In this document: piece after piece, positions 16,716 to 25,898 of the stretch | Layout of the letters: each line of letters begins with the position of its first letter | Position numbering within the stretch: position 1 is the first letter of the stretch | From: Streptomyces sp. WMMB303 | GTDB taxonomy: Bacteria; Actinomycetota; Actinomycetes; Streptomycetales; Streptomycetaceae | DNA length: 64,000 nt | Assembly (NCBI RefSeq): GCF_029351045.1 | Contig: NZ_JARKIN010000001.1 | Coordinates: forward strand, 6,838,999 to 6,902,998 | Direction of reading: 5' to 3' | The notes under the pieces: generated by a model | Told to the model about the DNA's origin: nothing | Databases searched by the model: none | What the model saw: the letters and a program-made list of their open reading frames with translations, nothing else | Made by a program: the position numbers and the translations under genes

Positions 16716-17747
16716 TTACTTCAGCCGGGTGCCGGTGGAGCGCAGGTTGCCGCAGGCGGTCAGGACGCGCTCGGCCATCCCCTTCTCGGCGGCCTTGCCC
16801 CAGCTCCGCGGGTCGTAGACCTTCTTGTTGCCGACCTCGCCGTCGACCTTCAGCACACCGTCGTAGTTGCTGAACATGTGCGCGGCGACCGGCCGGGTGA
16901 AGGCGTACTGGGTGTCGGTGTCGAGGTTCATCTTCACGACGCCGTTCTGCAGCGCGGTGGCGATCTCCTCCTCGGTGGAGCCGGAGCCGCCGTGGAAGAC
17001 GAAGTCGAACGGCTTGCTGCCCGCGGGCTTGTCGAACTTCTCGGAGACACCCTGCTGGAGGTCCTTGAGCAGTTCGGGGCGGAGCACCACGTTGCCCGGC
17101 TTGTAGACGCCGTGCACGTTGCCGAAGGAGGCGGCGAGCAGGTAGCGGCCCTTGTCGCCGAGGCCGAGGGCCTCGGCGGTGCGGACGGCGTCCTCGACCG
17201 TGGTGTACAGCTCGTCGTTGATCTCGTGGGTGACGCCGTCCTCCTCGCCGCCGGTCGGGGTGATCTCGACCTCAAGGATGATCTTGGCGGCGGCCGCCTC
17301 GGCGAGCAGTTCCTGGCCGATCGCCAGGTTGTCCTTGAGGGTCTCGGCGGACCCGTCCCACATGTGGGACTGGAAGAGGGGGTTCTCGCCCCGCTGCACC
17401 CGCTCGCGGGAGACCGCCAGCAGCGGGCGGACGTAGCCGTCGAGCTTGTCCTTGGGGCAGTGGTCGGTGTGCAGGGCGATGTTCACCGGGTACTTCTTGG
17501 CGACGATGTGCGCGAACTCGGCGAGCGCCACCGCGCCGCTGACCATGTCCTTGCTGTACTGCCCGCCCAGGAACTCGGCCCCGCCCGTGGAGATCTGAAC
17601 GATGCCGTCGCTCTCCGCCTCGGCGAAGCCGCGGAGCGCGGCGTGCAGCGTCTGCGTCGAGGTGACGTTGATGGCGGGGTAGGCGAACGTGCCCTCCTTC
17701 GCCCTGTCGAGCATCTCGTTGTAGATCTCGGGGGTTGCGATGGGCAT
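16716..17747 (-). CDS. fbaA: Class II fructose-bisphosphate aldolase
   Basis: A 343-residue zinc-dependent aldolase of the class IIA type, interconverting fructose 1,6-bisphosphate with DHAP and glyceraldehyde 3-phosphate. The metal and catalytic site shows in IALHTDHCPKDKLDGYVRPL, further zinc ligands in LEVEITPTGGEEDG and the histidine of FGNVHGVYKPGN, and the phosphate loop in FVFHGGSGSTEEEI. KMNLDTDTQYAFTRP is the conserved NxDT substrate loop. Full length, with a normal MPIATPEIYNEML start. It is preceded by a 215-bp space carrying a parS-type site. Confidence 0.97.
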   Translation of the reverse strand: MPIATPEIYNEMLDRAKEGTFAYPAINVTSTQTLHAALRGFAEAESDGIVQISTGGAEFLGGQYSKDMVSGAVALAEFAHIVAKKYPVNIALHTDHCPKDKLDGYVRPLLAVSRERVQRGENPLFQSHMWDGSAETLKDNLAIGQELLAEAAAAKIILEVEITPTGGEEDGVTHEINDELYTTVEDAVRTAEALGLGDKGRYLLAASFGNVHGVYKPGNVVLRPELLKDLQQGVSEKFDKPAGSKPFDFVFHGGSGSTEEEIATALQNGVVKMNLDTDTQYAFTRPVAAHMFSNYDGVLKVDGEVGNKKVYDPRSWGKAAEKGMAERVLTACGNLRSTGTRLK

Positions 17748-17924
17748 GAGACCGCTCCTTGGGGTGCGTGGTGATCCGGCTTCGGGTCAACGGAACGACG
17801 TCATTGTCGTGCCCATCTTCCCAGACGGGGCCGGATGCTCCGGACGGGTGAGTTCACAAATGCACTTAATGCGCGCTGCGGCGCACTAGTCACCGCTCCA
17901 CGCGCACGCATTCCACCCGAATGC

Positions 17925-17938
17925 GTTTCACGTGAAAC
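17925..17938. promoter_or_regulatory. parS centromere-like site GTTTCACGTGAAAC
   Basis: A perfect 14-bp palindrome identical to the Streptomyces parS consensus bound by ParB. It lies intergenically between pyrE and fbaA, 25 bp beyond the pyrE stop. Streptomyces has about two dozen such sites clustered around oriC, where they nucleate segregation complexes. It could also influence fbaA transcription by ParB spreading, but that is inference. Confidence 0.85.
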
Positions 17939-17962
17939 AGCAGCCGCGGACGGACCGGACAC

Positions 17963-18505
17963 TCAGGCCAGTTCGAGGTCGGACAAATCGAACGCATGGA
18001 CGTACGGCACGCCGGCCCGCTCCATCGCCCCGGCAGCGCCGCGCTCCACGATGGTCGCCACCGCGACCACCTCGGCCCCCGCCTGCCGGGCCGCCTCGAC
18101 GGCGGTCAGCGGTGAGTTCCCCGTCGTCGAGGTGTCCTCGACGATCAGCACCCGGCGCCCCGCCACGTCCGGGCCCTCGATCCGGCGCTGGAGGCCGTGC
18201 GCCTTGCCCGCCTTGCGGACGACGAACGCGTCGAGGTGCCGGCCGCGGGCGGCCGCGGCATGCAGCATCGCCGTCGCGACCGGGTCGGCCCCCAGCGTGA
18301 GGCCGCCCACCGCGTCGAAGTCCAGGTGCTCCGTCACATCCAGCATCACCTGGCCCGCGAGGGGCGCCGACTCCCCGTCCAGGGTGACCCGGCGGAGGTC
18401 GACGTAGAAGTCGGCCTCCGCACCCGAGGAGAGAGTGACGCGGCCGTGCACCACGGCCTTGTCCTTGATCTGCCGCAGCAGCGCGGCGCGCACGTCGTCG
18501 TTCAT
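17963..18505 (-). CDS. pyrE: Orotate phosphoribosyltransferase
   Basis: A 180-residue PRTase making orotidine 5'-phosphate from orotate and PRPP in pyrimidine synthesis. It shows YVDLRRVTLDGES near the N-terminus, FVVRKAGKAHG with the catalytic lysine, and the PRPP loop VLIVEDTSTTGNSPL. Length is that of the short actinobacterial PyrE. It lies 54 bp downstream of the aldose-epimerase gene on the same strand and may be co-transcribed with it. Confidence 0.95.
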   Translation of the reverse strand: MNDDVRAALLRQIKDKAVVHGRVTLSSGAEADFYVDLRRVTLDGESAPLAGQVMLDVTEHLDFDAVGGLTLGADPVATAMLHAAAARGRHLDAFVVRKAGKAHGLQRRIEGPDVAGRRVLIVEDTSTTGNSPLTAVEAARQAGAEVVAVATIVERGAAGAMERAGVPYVHAFDLSDLELA

Positions 18506-18559
18506 GAGACCTCAGCCTATGCGCCCCCGGCCCGCGCCCCGCGCCCCGGCACCACCCGC

Positions 18560-19384
18560 CTACAGCCGCTGCCAGCTCCAGGTGGTCGTCAGCTCCAGCG
18601 GATCCAGCGGGGTCACCTGGCGCGGGTGGGAGTTGAGCCCGTTGGGCGGGCCGCTCTGCGGCTCCACGCAGACGGCCTCCGCCGGCTCGTCGTAGACCAC
18701 CAGGTACTCGGCGCGCGAGGTGATCCGCAAGGACAGCTCCGACGGCCAGGTCAGCGTGGCGTCGACACCGCCCGGCATCCCGAAGCAGTCGTCCCAAGGA
18801 CCCGGCTGCGGCGCGATCCGCGCACCGGTCGGGATGTGGTCCGCACCCCGCTCCTCCTGCCACTCCGGCGAGAAGTCGAGCCGGACGTCTTCGCCGCCCC
18901 GGCCGAGATTGCGCAGGAACCAGGGGTGCCATCCGGCCTGCGCCGGGAAGGAGACGTCGAAGGTCTCGACGGCGAGCTTGAGGGTGAGCGAGCCGCCGTC
19001 CTCGGCGAGCTCGACGACCTGGGTCACCCGGCCCTCCCAGGGCCACGGGTCGGTCAGGTCGTAGGTGAAGGACGCCTTGGTGTCGGTGCCGCCGGGCGTC
19101 TGGCGCCAGACCGCGTCGCGAACGGTGCCGTGGAGGGCGTGCACTCCGCTGTTCAGCGGGAGTTGAAACATCTCGCCGCCGTTGCGGAACCGTCCCTGCG
19201 CGGTGCGGCCGCACCAGGGCGCCATCACGAAGGAGCCGTACTGCGGCCCCTGGCGAAGGAGTTCGGTGCCGCCCACCCGGAGGGAGGCGAGCCGGCACCC
19301 GCGCCCGGGTTCGACCGACACCTCGGTCCCCTGGGCGCTGAGCACAACGGACGTGGCTTCTGCGGAGGTGGGCAGATCAGTCAT
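18560..19384 (-). CDS. Aldose 1-epimerase family protein
   Basis: A 274-residue galactose-mutarotase-like protein. Typical positions are GSFVMAPWCGRTAQGRFRN (substrate arginine region), NSGVHALHGTVRDAVW with the first catalytic His, FPAQAGWHPWFLRN with the second His, and the C-terminal acid in CVEPQSGPPNGLN. It would interconvert sugar anomers in the cytoplasm. The nearby genes do not reveal the sugar. Confidence 0.9.
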   Translation of the reverse strand: MTDLPTSAEATSVVLSAQGTEVSVEPGRGCRLASLRVGGTELLRQGPQYGSFVMAPWCGRTAQGRFRNGGEMFQLPLNSGVHALHGTVRDAVWRQTPGGTDTKASFTYDLTDPWPWEGRVTQVVELAEDGGSLTLKLAVETFDVSFPAQAGWHPWFLRNLGRGGEDVRLDFSPEWQEERGADHIPTGARIAPQPGPWDDCFGMPGGVDATLTWPSELSLRITSRAEYLVVYDEPAEAVCVEPQSGPPNGLNSHPRQVTPLDPLELTTTWSWQRL

Positions 19385-19432
19385 ACAGCGACCATAACGG
19401 CGGTGTCAGCAACCCCGCCGCAAGACCCGCTG

Positions 19433-20443
19433 TCAGCGCCGTCTCCGCAGCACCCGGCCGAGTACGACAGCGCCCGCCACCACCGCGGCGGCGGCCGGTG
19501 CGGCCCAGCGCAGGGTGGCGGTCGCCGAACCCTGCTCCGGCGCCGGGACCGGCGCGTACCGGCCGCGCGGCGGGGCGTGGTCCACCTCCTCCGCGCTGCG
19601 CCCGATCATCGTGCGCCGGGCGTGCGCGGCCTCCGCATTGAGCCCCTCCGGACTACCGTCGAGCCCCTCGGCACCACGCGGCTCATCCGCCCCGGCTGTC
19701 CCGGCTGTTCCCTCGGCGGCGTCGAGCTCCGACTCCTCGTCGCGCCCCAGCGACGAGGGCGGCACCTCGGTCTCGAACAGCGGGGCGCGCTCCGGCTCCG
19801 GCTCCGGCTCCGGGATGCCCGGGATCGCGCGCTCGTTGTCGCCCGGGGCGCCGATGCCGCCCGCGACCGGGCCCTCGCTACCCTCCGGCCCCTCGTCGCC
19901 GGACGCGCCGTCACCGGACGCCTCCGCCTCCGGGCTGCCCGCGGGCGGTTCGGCGCGGATGCTGTCCCCGAGGGCCGCGGCGAACCTGTCGAGCAGTCGC
20001 ACCCCCGCCGACGTGGCCGCCTTCTCCTCGAACGCGGCGAGTCTGCCGGTTCCGGTGACCGTGCCGACACAGACCAGCGCCGTGCCCTCGCCGTCGTCGG
20101 CCGACCGCGGCTCGACCGAGAGCGCGAGTTCGACCGTGCCCTCGCCGCGGGCCTCGCTGCCGCTGCCCTCGACCTCCAGCCGCTCCAGCGCGTCGGGAGC
20201 CGCCGCGGGGCCGGTGCCGCCGTGCGGGGTGAGGGTGAGAGCACCGCGGTAAGTGATGGTCGAGCCGCCGATCCGGACCTTCAACCGGCCGGCCACCCGC
20301 TCGGCCCCCCGCCCGTCGGCCGGCTCCTGCTGCTCCTGCTGGTCCTCCTGGAAACCGGGCACACAGCGGGCGACACGGGCGCTGTCGGTGAGAGCGGCCC
20401 GCACCGAGCCGACGGAAAGCGGTACGTACACCTCGTGCTCCAT
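19433..20443 (-). CDS. SRPBCC/CoxG-like protein with C-terminal membrane anchor
   Basis: A 336-residue protein from MEHEVYVPLSVGSVRAAL. Residues about 1-165 form a START/CoxG-like lipid- or ligand-binding fold (RVARCVPGFQ, then LEVEGSGSEARGEGTVELA). A long acidic Pro/Glu/Ser-rich linker follows, including four Glu-Pro dipeptides encoded by a GGCTCC DNA repeat. The end is a single hydrophobic segment (AAPAAAAVVAGAVVLGRVLR) with an RRRR tail, suggesting a cytoplasmic domain tethered to the membrane. In CO-dehydrogenase clusters CoxG helps recruit the enzyme, but no such cluster is present here, so the role is unknown. Confidence 0.75.
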   Translation of the reverse strand: MEHEVYVPLSVGSVRAALTDSARVARCVPGFQEDQQEQQEPADGRGAERVAGRLKVRIGGSTITYRGALTLTPHGGTGPAAAPDALERLEVEGSGSEARGEGTVELALSVEPRSADDGEGTALVCVGTVTGTGRLAAFEEKAATSAGVRLLDRFAAALGDSIRAEPPAGSPEAEASGDGASGDEGPEGSEGPVAGGIGAPGDNERAIPGIPEPEPEPERAPLFETEVPPSSLGRDEESELDAAEGTAGTAGADEPRGAEGLDGSPEGLNAEAAHARRTMIGRSAEEVDHAPPRGRYAPVPAPEQGSATATLRWAAPAAAAVVAGAVVLGRVLRRRR

Positions 20444-20561
20444 GGGCCGGAGCCTATTACCCCGCGGTGCGGCGCACATATGACCGGGCCGCATCTTTCG
20501 CGCAGCCGTGTTGGCCGGGCCCGGCCCGCGCCTCGGGGCCCGACCCGGCCCGTTCGTCCCG

Positions 20562-22106
20562 TCAGCCGGGATAGCGCGGGTGCATCAGCGTGGAGGGGCG
20601 GGCCTGCGGATCGCCCCTCGGCAGCGAGGCGGTCCGGCCCCCGGGCAGTTCGCAGTCCTGCGGCGCGGGCCGGGCGTGCCGGGCCAGCAGGAACCCGGCG
20701 TCGTCGGCGGCGTCCGGGTAGGGGCAGGGGCTCAGCTCGGCGGCCCGCAGAGTGGCGTGCACGGTCCAGAAGACGCGGGCCCGCTCGGCGGGTGCGCCCG
20801 CCCGCACGGCGAGGCGCCCCTCCTCGGCGAGCACCCGCTCGGCGAGACCGTAGAACTCCTGCGAGTACAGCTCGGGACCGGCGACGCGCGGGGCGGCCAG
20901 CGCGGAGATCACCACGTCGAACGGGGCGGCCCCGGAGCCCACCCGGTCCCGCAGCCAGTGGAAGGCGTCGGCCCGCACGACCCGGACCCGCCGGTCCTCC
21001 AGGGCTCCTCCGTTGAGAGCGCGCAGTCCCGGATCCCGCCGGGCGAGCCGTACGACACCGGGGTCGCCCTCCACCACCGTGACCTCGCGCACCTCCGGAT
21101 AGCGCAGCACCTCGCGCAGCGCGACCCCGTCGCCGCCGCCGACGACCAGCACCCGGGCGCGCGGGCCGCCGGACATCGCGGGCCGGACCAGGGCCCGGTA
21201 CTCGGCGCGGGCGCGGCGACCCCGCAGCACCAGCGCACCGTCCCGGAACAGCCGCAGCTCGCCCGCCGCCGACCACTGGCCGCGGGTCGCGCCACCGGTC
21301 AGGACGAGCTCCTGCCGGTCGGTGCGCACGGCCACCCGGACGTCCTCGCCGAACACCGCACGCCGCGCGGCGTGTTCGAACGGTCCGGTGAACGCCGTCC
21401 CCGCCAGCAGTACGAGGAGTACGCACCCGTTGGCCGCCAGCAGTCGACGGCGCACCGGGCCCGTCAGATCGTGGCGGAAGAGCCACTGCACGACCAGCCC
21501 TCCGGCCAGCGCGTTCACCACCCCGGTGAGCAGCGCGCCGGCCAACTCCCCGGCCAGCGGCAGCAGCAGGAACGGAAAGGTCAGCCCGCCGACCAGCGCC
21601 CCCACATAGTCGGCGGCGAACAGGTCGGCGAGGGCACCGCCCGGATCCTGCGCGCGGATCCGCTGGATCAGGGTCATCAGCAGCGGCATCTCCGCGCCGA
21701 TCAGCACCCCGATGGTGAAGGAGATGACGACCAGCGCCACCCGGGCTCCGCCCAGCCAGGCGAAGGAGGCGTACATCCCCATGGCCGAGCCGCCGCCGAC
21801 CAGCGCGAGCAGCGCCTCGACATAGCCGAAGCCCGCGGCGGCGTGGCAGCGCAACCGCTTGGCCAGCAGCGAGCCGACGCCCATCGCGAAGACCATGACG
21901 GACAGGACGACGGACGCCTGGGTGACCGAGTCCCCGACCAGCGAGGAGGCCACGGCGACCAGTTCGAGTTCGTAGACGAGACCGCAGGCCGCACACACGA
22001 ACACCGAGGCGAGGACCAGGCCGCGCCCGAACCCCGCGGGGACGGGCAGCCGGGGGCTCTCCACGGAGGGCGGTGGACGGTCGATCATGGGTGCACGGTA
22101 CGTCAC
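20562..22106 (-). CDS. Membrane-embedded spermidine-synthase-like protein
   Basis: 514 residues from a GTG at 22106 with AAGG 10 bp upstream; an in-frame ATG at 22088 (508 residues) has no clear ribosome site. The N-terminal half has about seven transmembrane helices (residues 25-240). The C-terminal half is a class I methyltransferase-like polyamine synthase domain with ARVLVVGGGDGVALREVLRY and TVVEGDPGVVRLAR, followed by FDVVISALAAPRV at the position of the catalytic acid loop (D at the start of the motif retained). Such membrane-fused homologues have uncertain substrates, and many lack true aminopropyltransferase activity. Confidence 0.82.
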   Translation of the reverse strand: MTYRAPMIDRPPPSVESPRLPVPAGFGRGLVLASVFVCAACGLVYELELVAVASSLVGDSVTQASVVLSVMVFAMGVGSLLAKRLRCHAAAGFGYVEALLALVGGGSAMGMYASFAWLGGARVALVVISFTIGVLIGAEMPLLMTLIQRIRAQDPGGALADLFAADYVGALVGGLTFPFLLLPLAGELAGALLTGVVNALAGGLVVQWLFRHDLTGPVRRRLLAANGCVLLVLLAGTAFTGPFEHAARRAVFGEDVRVAVRTDRQELVLTGGATRGQWSAAGELRLFRDGALVLRGRRARAEYRALVRPAMSGGPRARVLVVGGGDGVALREVLRYPEVREVTVVEGDPGVVRLARRDPGLRALNGGALEDRRVRVVRADAFHWLRDRVGSGAAPFDVVISALAAPRVAGPELYSQEFYGLAERVLAEEGRLAVRAGAPAERARVFWTVHATLRAAELSPCPYPDAADDAGFLLARHARPAPQDCELPGGRTASLPRGDPQARPSTLMHPRYPG

Positions 22107-22250
22107 ATCATAGACACCTTAGGTCACTCACATGAGTGCTTCCGGTGTGCCCGGTCCCCCACCGGACCGGTCCCGGCGAGAGGTGCACGGCGCACCGCGT
22201 GCCGTGCCGCCCCGGGCCGCCCCGAACCGTGTCGACCGTGCCGGATCACC

Positions 22251-22832
22251 TCAGGCCATGGCCGGGCCGCGGCGGAGCGGGATCACGGAAGCGCCCTCCG
22301 GCCCCGGGGCTCCGCCCGTCCCTCTCCGCGCCCGGGTGGCCACCCGGGTCCGGGTCGAGACCAACGACCCTTCCTGCGGATAGGAATGCCAGGTACGCCA
22401 GCGGATCTGCCCCTCGTGCCGCTGGACGAGCAGCGCGGTGAAGGCGCTCGGCGCCCCGGGGAACGTCCCCGCGAAGCCGTGGGGGTGGTCCGCGACCAGC
22501 GCGAGCAGCTCCTGCGCGCGCCCGGAGAACGAGCTGGGCGACAACCGCTCGACGCGCGCCGCGAACTCGTACTCCCACCCGGTGAAGCGTTTGGAGACGC
22601 CCAGCGGGAGCGGGGTACTGCTGCCCGGCAGGCAGGCGACGGTCTCGCAGCACCCGCCGAAGTCATCGCCGAGCAGGACCTGGTGCGAGGCACCCAGCAG
22701 CCGCAACTGCACATGGGTGCCGTCCAGTTCGACATCCATGCAGGCGAGTGCCGGCAGCGGCGCACGACCCAGGTCCCAGGCGAGGTCGTGCGCGCGGGTG
22801 TCGGTGTAGGCGGTCTTCAAAGTGGTGAGCAT
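22251..22832 (-). CDS. DUF2617 protein
   Basis: A 193-residue actinobacterial DUF2617 protein beginning MLTTLKTAYTDTRAHDLAWD, the conserved start. Longer in-frame reading upstream has no family support. Other recognisable parts are VQLRLLGASHQVLLGDDF and WRTWHSYPQEGSLVSTRTRV. Function is unknown. The same-strand neighbours (polyamine-synthase-like gene downstream and a small membrane protein upstream) give no clear clue. Confidence 0.82.
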   Translation of the reverse strand: MLTTLKTAYTDTRAHDLAWDLGRAPLPALACMDVELDGTHVQLRLLGASHQVLLGDDFGGCCETVACLPGSSTPLPLGVSKRFTGWEYEFAARVERLSPSSFSGRAQELLALVADHPHGFAGTFPGAPSAFTALLVQRHEGQIRWRTWHSYPQEGSLVSTRTRVATRARRGTGGAPGPEGASVIPLRRGPAMA

Positions 22833-23183
22833 GGGTCGGCTCCGCAGACACGCAGGGAGGAGTGGGCCGCCCCACTCCTCGACCTCCCGCACCTCCGGGC
22901 CGGGGACCAGGAGGTGCGGGGACGACAGTTCACGATTCACCGAATCACGGAAACGCCGTACCCACAGCGCTTTTCCCCAGGTTCTACGGATTTCCATCCC
23001 ATAGGTATGGATGAGGTCATGTGTTCCCTTCCGGCTCAGCCACCGCCGGCTCCGTCCGCCGAGCTCCGGAGCGGGGTACGGGAGGCGGAGCAGAGGCGCG
23101 GGCGCCGGGCGCGGTTGCCGGTCGCGGGCGCAGGGCGCGGAGCCCGGGCGCGGGCCGCGTCGCGCGCCCACCGCGCGAGCGCT
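22833..23183. other. Intergenic stretch without a supported gene
   Basis: About 350 bp between the DUF2617 gene and the small membrane protein gene. It includes a short AT-richer patch around 22960-23030 that may hold the DUF2617 promoter. I see no convincing RNA, repeat or small gene. Confidence 0.4.
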
Positions 23184-23441
23184 TCAGTCACCGTCGCCGG
23201 ATGCCGCGCCGTCGCCGTACGCGGGGCCGTCGCCGTCCGAAGCACCCCCGCCGTACGCGGGGTCGCCGCCGGTCGGAATGTCGCCGTCGTACGAGGTGCG
23301 GTTGCCGCGGCCGCCCCGAACCCGCCGGGAGCCGCCGCGGGGCGGGTGGTACCGCGGGCGGCCGGAGACGGCCGGCTTGACGAGCACCGCGACCAGGGCG
23401 AAGGCGGTGACGATACCGACGAACACCAGAACTTGGGACAT
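23184..23441 (-). CDS. Small single-span membrane protein
   Basis: 85 residues from ATG 23441. MSQVLVFVGIVTAFALVAVL is one membrane helix at the very N-terminus, followed by a basic patch (GSRRVRGGRGNRTSY) and a Gly/Asp/Ala-rich low-complexity tail with repeated GGDPAYGGG/GDGPAYGDG units. The tail repeats are visible in DNA as GCCGTCGCCGTACGCGGGG-like copies. Topology suggests a bitopic protein with its tail in the cytoplasm or periplasm. No family is recognised. Confidence 0.6.
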   Translation of the reverse strand: MSQVLVFVGIVTAFALVAVLVKPAVSGRPRYHPPRGGSRRVRGGRGNRTSYDGDIPTGGDPAYGGGASDGDGPAYGDGAASGDGD

Positions 23442-23587
23442 GGGCGCTTCCCCTCGAGTTCTGTGAACGGCAAGTCCCTTCCCGTGCAACCGTGCTGCCG
23501 TCCGCAGGCGTAGTCGGCTCCTGCCCGCCGCCGCGGGTGGGCAATGCCGGGTTGAGGAAGACCAGAGCTTGGCGGAGGATGGCTGCC

Positions 23588-24832
23588 ATGACTGCTGGCC
23601 ACGCCGCCGCCCCCGGAGCGCCGGGGACCGCGGACGCCGCCCGGACGGAGTCCGGCGAGGGGCGCCCGCTGCTCAACCGCCGCCTCGCCGGGTTCGGCAC
23701 CACGATCTTCGCCGAGATGTCCGCGCTCGCCGTCCGGACCGGCGCGATCAACCTGGGCCAGGGTTTCCCCGACACGGACGGCCCCGAGGAGGTCCGGGAG
23801 GCCGCGGTCCGCGCGCTGCGGGACGGCCGGGGCAACCAGTATCCGCCGGGTCCCGGCATCCCCGAACTGCGCACGGCCGTGGCCGAACACCAGCAGCGCT
23901 TCCACGGCCTGCGCTACGACCCCGACACCGAGGTCCTCGTCACCGCGGGCGCCACCGAGGCCATCGCCGCCTCGCTGCTGGCGCTGGTCGAACCCGGGGA
24001 CGAGGTCATCGCGCTGGAGCCGTACTACGACTCCTACGCGGCCTCCATCGCGATGGCGGGCGGCACCCGGGTACCCGTCACCCTGCGCCCCCGGGACGGC
24101 GCCTACCACCTCGACCTGGACGAGCTGCGGGACGCCGTCACCGACCGCACCCGGCTCCTCCTCCTCAACACCCCGCACAACCCGACCGGCACCGTGCTGC
24201 GCCGCGACGAACTGGCCGCCGTCGCCGAGCTGTGCGTGGAGCGCGACCTGCTCGCCGTCACCGACGAGGTCTACGAGCACCTGGTGTTCGACGGCGCACA
24301 TCATCCGCTGGCCGGCTTCCCCGGGATGCGGGAGCGCACGGTCACCATCTCCTCCAGCGGGAAGACGTTCTCCTTCACGGGCTGGAAGGTCGGCTGGATC
24401 ACCGGCACCCCCGCGCTGGTGACCGCCGTACGCGCGGCGAAGCAGTATCTGACCTTCGTGTCGGCGGGGCCCTTCCAGTACGCCGTCGCGGAGGCCCTGG
24501 CGCTGCCCGACAGCTACTACACCGATCTGCGCGAGGGCCTGCGCCGCCGACGGGACCTGCTGGCCGACGGGCTGGCGGAAGCGGGCTTCGCGGTGCACCG
24601 CCCGCAGGGCACCTACTTCATCACCACAGACATCCGCCCGCTCGGCGCCACCGACGGGGTCGCCTTCTGCCTCGCCCTCCCCGAGCGCGTCGGCGTCGTC
24701 GCCGTCCCCACCCAGGTCTTCTACGACCACGCCGCTGAGGGCGCTCCCTACGTCCGCTTCGCGTTCTGCAAGCGGGAGGACGTGCTGGAGGAGGCGGCGC
24801 GGCGGCTGCGGGGTGTGGCGGGCACCGGCTGA
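23588..24832 (+). CDS. PLP-dependent aminotransferase (fold type I)
   Basis: 414 residues from ATG 23588, chosen over the ATG at 23579 because GGAGG at 23574-23578 sits 9 bp upstream of it. Family marks are INLGQGFPDTDGPEEV, the cofactor region VTAGATEAIAASLLALV, the asparagine of LLNTPHNPTG, DEVYEHLVFDG, and the PLP lysine in SSSGKTFSFTGWKVGW. The closest types are kynurenine/glutamine transaminase and N-succinyldiaminopimelate aminotransferase (DapC-like), which cannot be separated by eye. It is monocistronic, ending at a bidirectional hairpin. Confidence 0.9.
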   Translation: MTAGHAAAPGAPGTADAARTESGEGRPLLNRRLAGFGTTIFAEMSALAVRTGAINLGQGFPDTDGPEEVREAAVRALRDGRGNQYPPGPGIPELRTAVAEHQQRFHGLRYDPDTEVLVTAGATEAIAASLLALVEPGDEVIALEPYYDSYAASIAMAGGTRVPVTLRPRDGAYHLDLDELRDAVTDRTRLLLLNTPHNPTGTVLRRDELAAVAELCVERDLLAVTDEVYEHLVFDGAHHPLAGFPGMRERTVTISSSGKTFSFTGWKVGWITGTPALVTAVRAAKQYLTFVSAGPFQYAVAEALALPDSYYTDLREGLRRRRDLLADGLAEAGFAVHRPQGTYFITTDIRPLGATDGVAFCLALPERVGVVAVPTQVFYDHAAEGAPYVRFAFCKREDVLEEAARRLRGVAGTG

Positions 24833-25048
24833 CCCGCCACCCCCGGCGCGCGAGCCCCCCGTGCCCGCGCCCCACACGCGGGACCCGCTCTCCCCCGTGC
24901 GTCCCCCGTTCCGCGGGTCCCGCGCGCTTGTCCAGGAGTCTCCCGGCTCGGGATGCTGCGCGGTACCTGACGGATGACAGGGGTCCGGCGGGAACCGGGC
25001 ACCAGGCACAATGCGGGCCGGGCCCCCGGGCGGGGGTGCGGACAGCAC

Positions 25049-25087
25049 GAGGGGCCGGGCGCATCACCAGGATGCGCCCGGCCCCTC
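25049..25087. terminator. 17-bp perfect-stem bidirectional terminator
   Basis: GAGGGGCCGGGCGCATC pairs perfectly with GATGCGCCCGGCCCCTC over an ACCAG loop. It lies between the convergent aminotransferase and YbjN genes and is one of the strongest hairpins in the window. Confidence 0.85.
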
Positions 25088-25110
25088 GGGAACTCGGGGT
25101 GCCGACGCCG

Positions 25111-25641
25111 CTACGCGTCGCCGCCCTCGCCCTCGGAGGAGTCGATGTCCTTCTCCAGGCCGAACTGCTCCACCAGCCACTTGTCGAACTCGATGCTGGC
25201 GCGCACCCAGCTGACCGTGGACGAGACGAAGTGCTCCAGCGAGACGCCCGTGCCCACCAGCATCTGCGCCTCACCGATCAGCCGGACGCTGCCGTCGTCG
25301 TGGGTGTGGCTGTAGACCTTGGGCCACAGGGTGCGACGGTTCCAGTCGTCGATGGCCTCCAACAGCTTGGGCTTGTCCTCGATGGTGTGCGGCCGGTCGT
25401 AGAACGTACGCACCGAGAAGACCTGCTGCTCCGCCTCACCCCGGAACATGAAGTAGGTGCGGAACTCCTCCCACGGCGCCGCGAGGTCTCCCTCGTCGTC
25501 GACGACGTACTTCAGCTCCATCTGGTCCAGGAGCTGCTTGACGAGATCCTGGTCGGGGATGATCGGTCCGGTGGGACCGGACTCCTCCGGCTCCTCGGGC
25601 TGGCCCCCGAAGTTCGGGATCGAGGACGGGTCGATGCTCAC
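25111..25641 (-). CDS. YbjN-domain protein
   Basis: A 176-residue YbjN-type protein. The N-terminus is a Pro/Glu-rich linker (SSIPNFGGQPEEPEESGPTG). The domain follows: DQDLVKQLLDQMELKYVVDD, then FMFRGEAEQQVFSVRTFYD and WNRRTLWPKVYSHTHDDGS. YbjN folds resemble type III secretion chaperones (IpaC/Tir-CesT-like) and are thought to bind partner proteins. No reaction is known. It ends at the strong hairpin at 25049-25087. Confidence 0.85.
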   Translation of the reverse strand: MSIDPSSIPNFGGQPEEPEESGPTGPIIPDQDLVKQLLDQMELKYVVDDEGDLAAPWEEFRTYFMFRGEAEQQVFSVRTFYDRPHTIEDKPKLLEAIDDWNRRTLWPKVYSHTHDDGSVRLIGEAQMLVGTGVSLEHFVSSTVSWVRASIEFDKWLVEQFGLEKDIDSSEGEGGDA

Positions 25642-25898
25642 GTGGGTGTTCCCTTCATACGGCTTCGGTCATCCTCCCGCACGGGCCCCCCGCGGTGACA
25701 ACCCTGGGGGTTCGGCCCGGCCGGGGCAGCGGAGGGGCGGCGCCCGCTGCGTGCGGCACCCCGCCACCCTTTCACCGTTTCACCGATTCCGGCACCGACG
25801 CCCCGGAATGCCCGGGGTGGCCCGGCACCCGGAGCGCCGTGCCCGCGGGTGCGGAAGGCGGCAGCGGAGAGGCCGGCAGCCGGCCCCTCCGACGGGTT

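Noticed and set aside
19790..19815. A regulatory repeat of GGCTCC
   Set aside because: It encodes the Glu-Pro linker of the CoxG-like protein on the minus strand.
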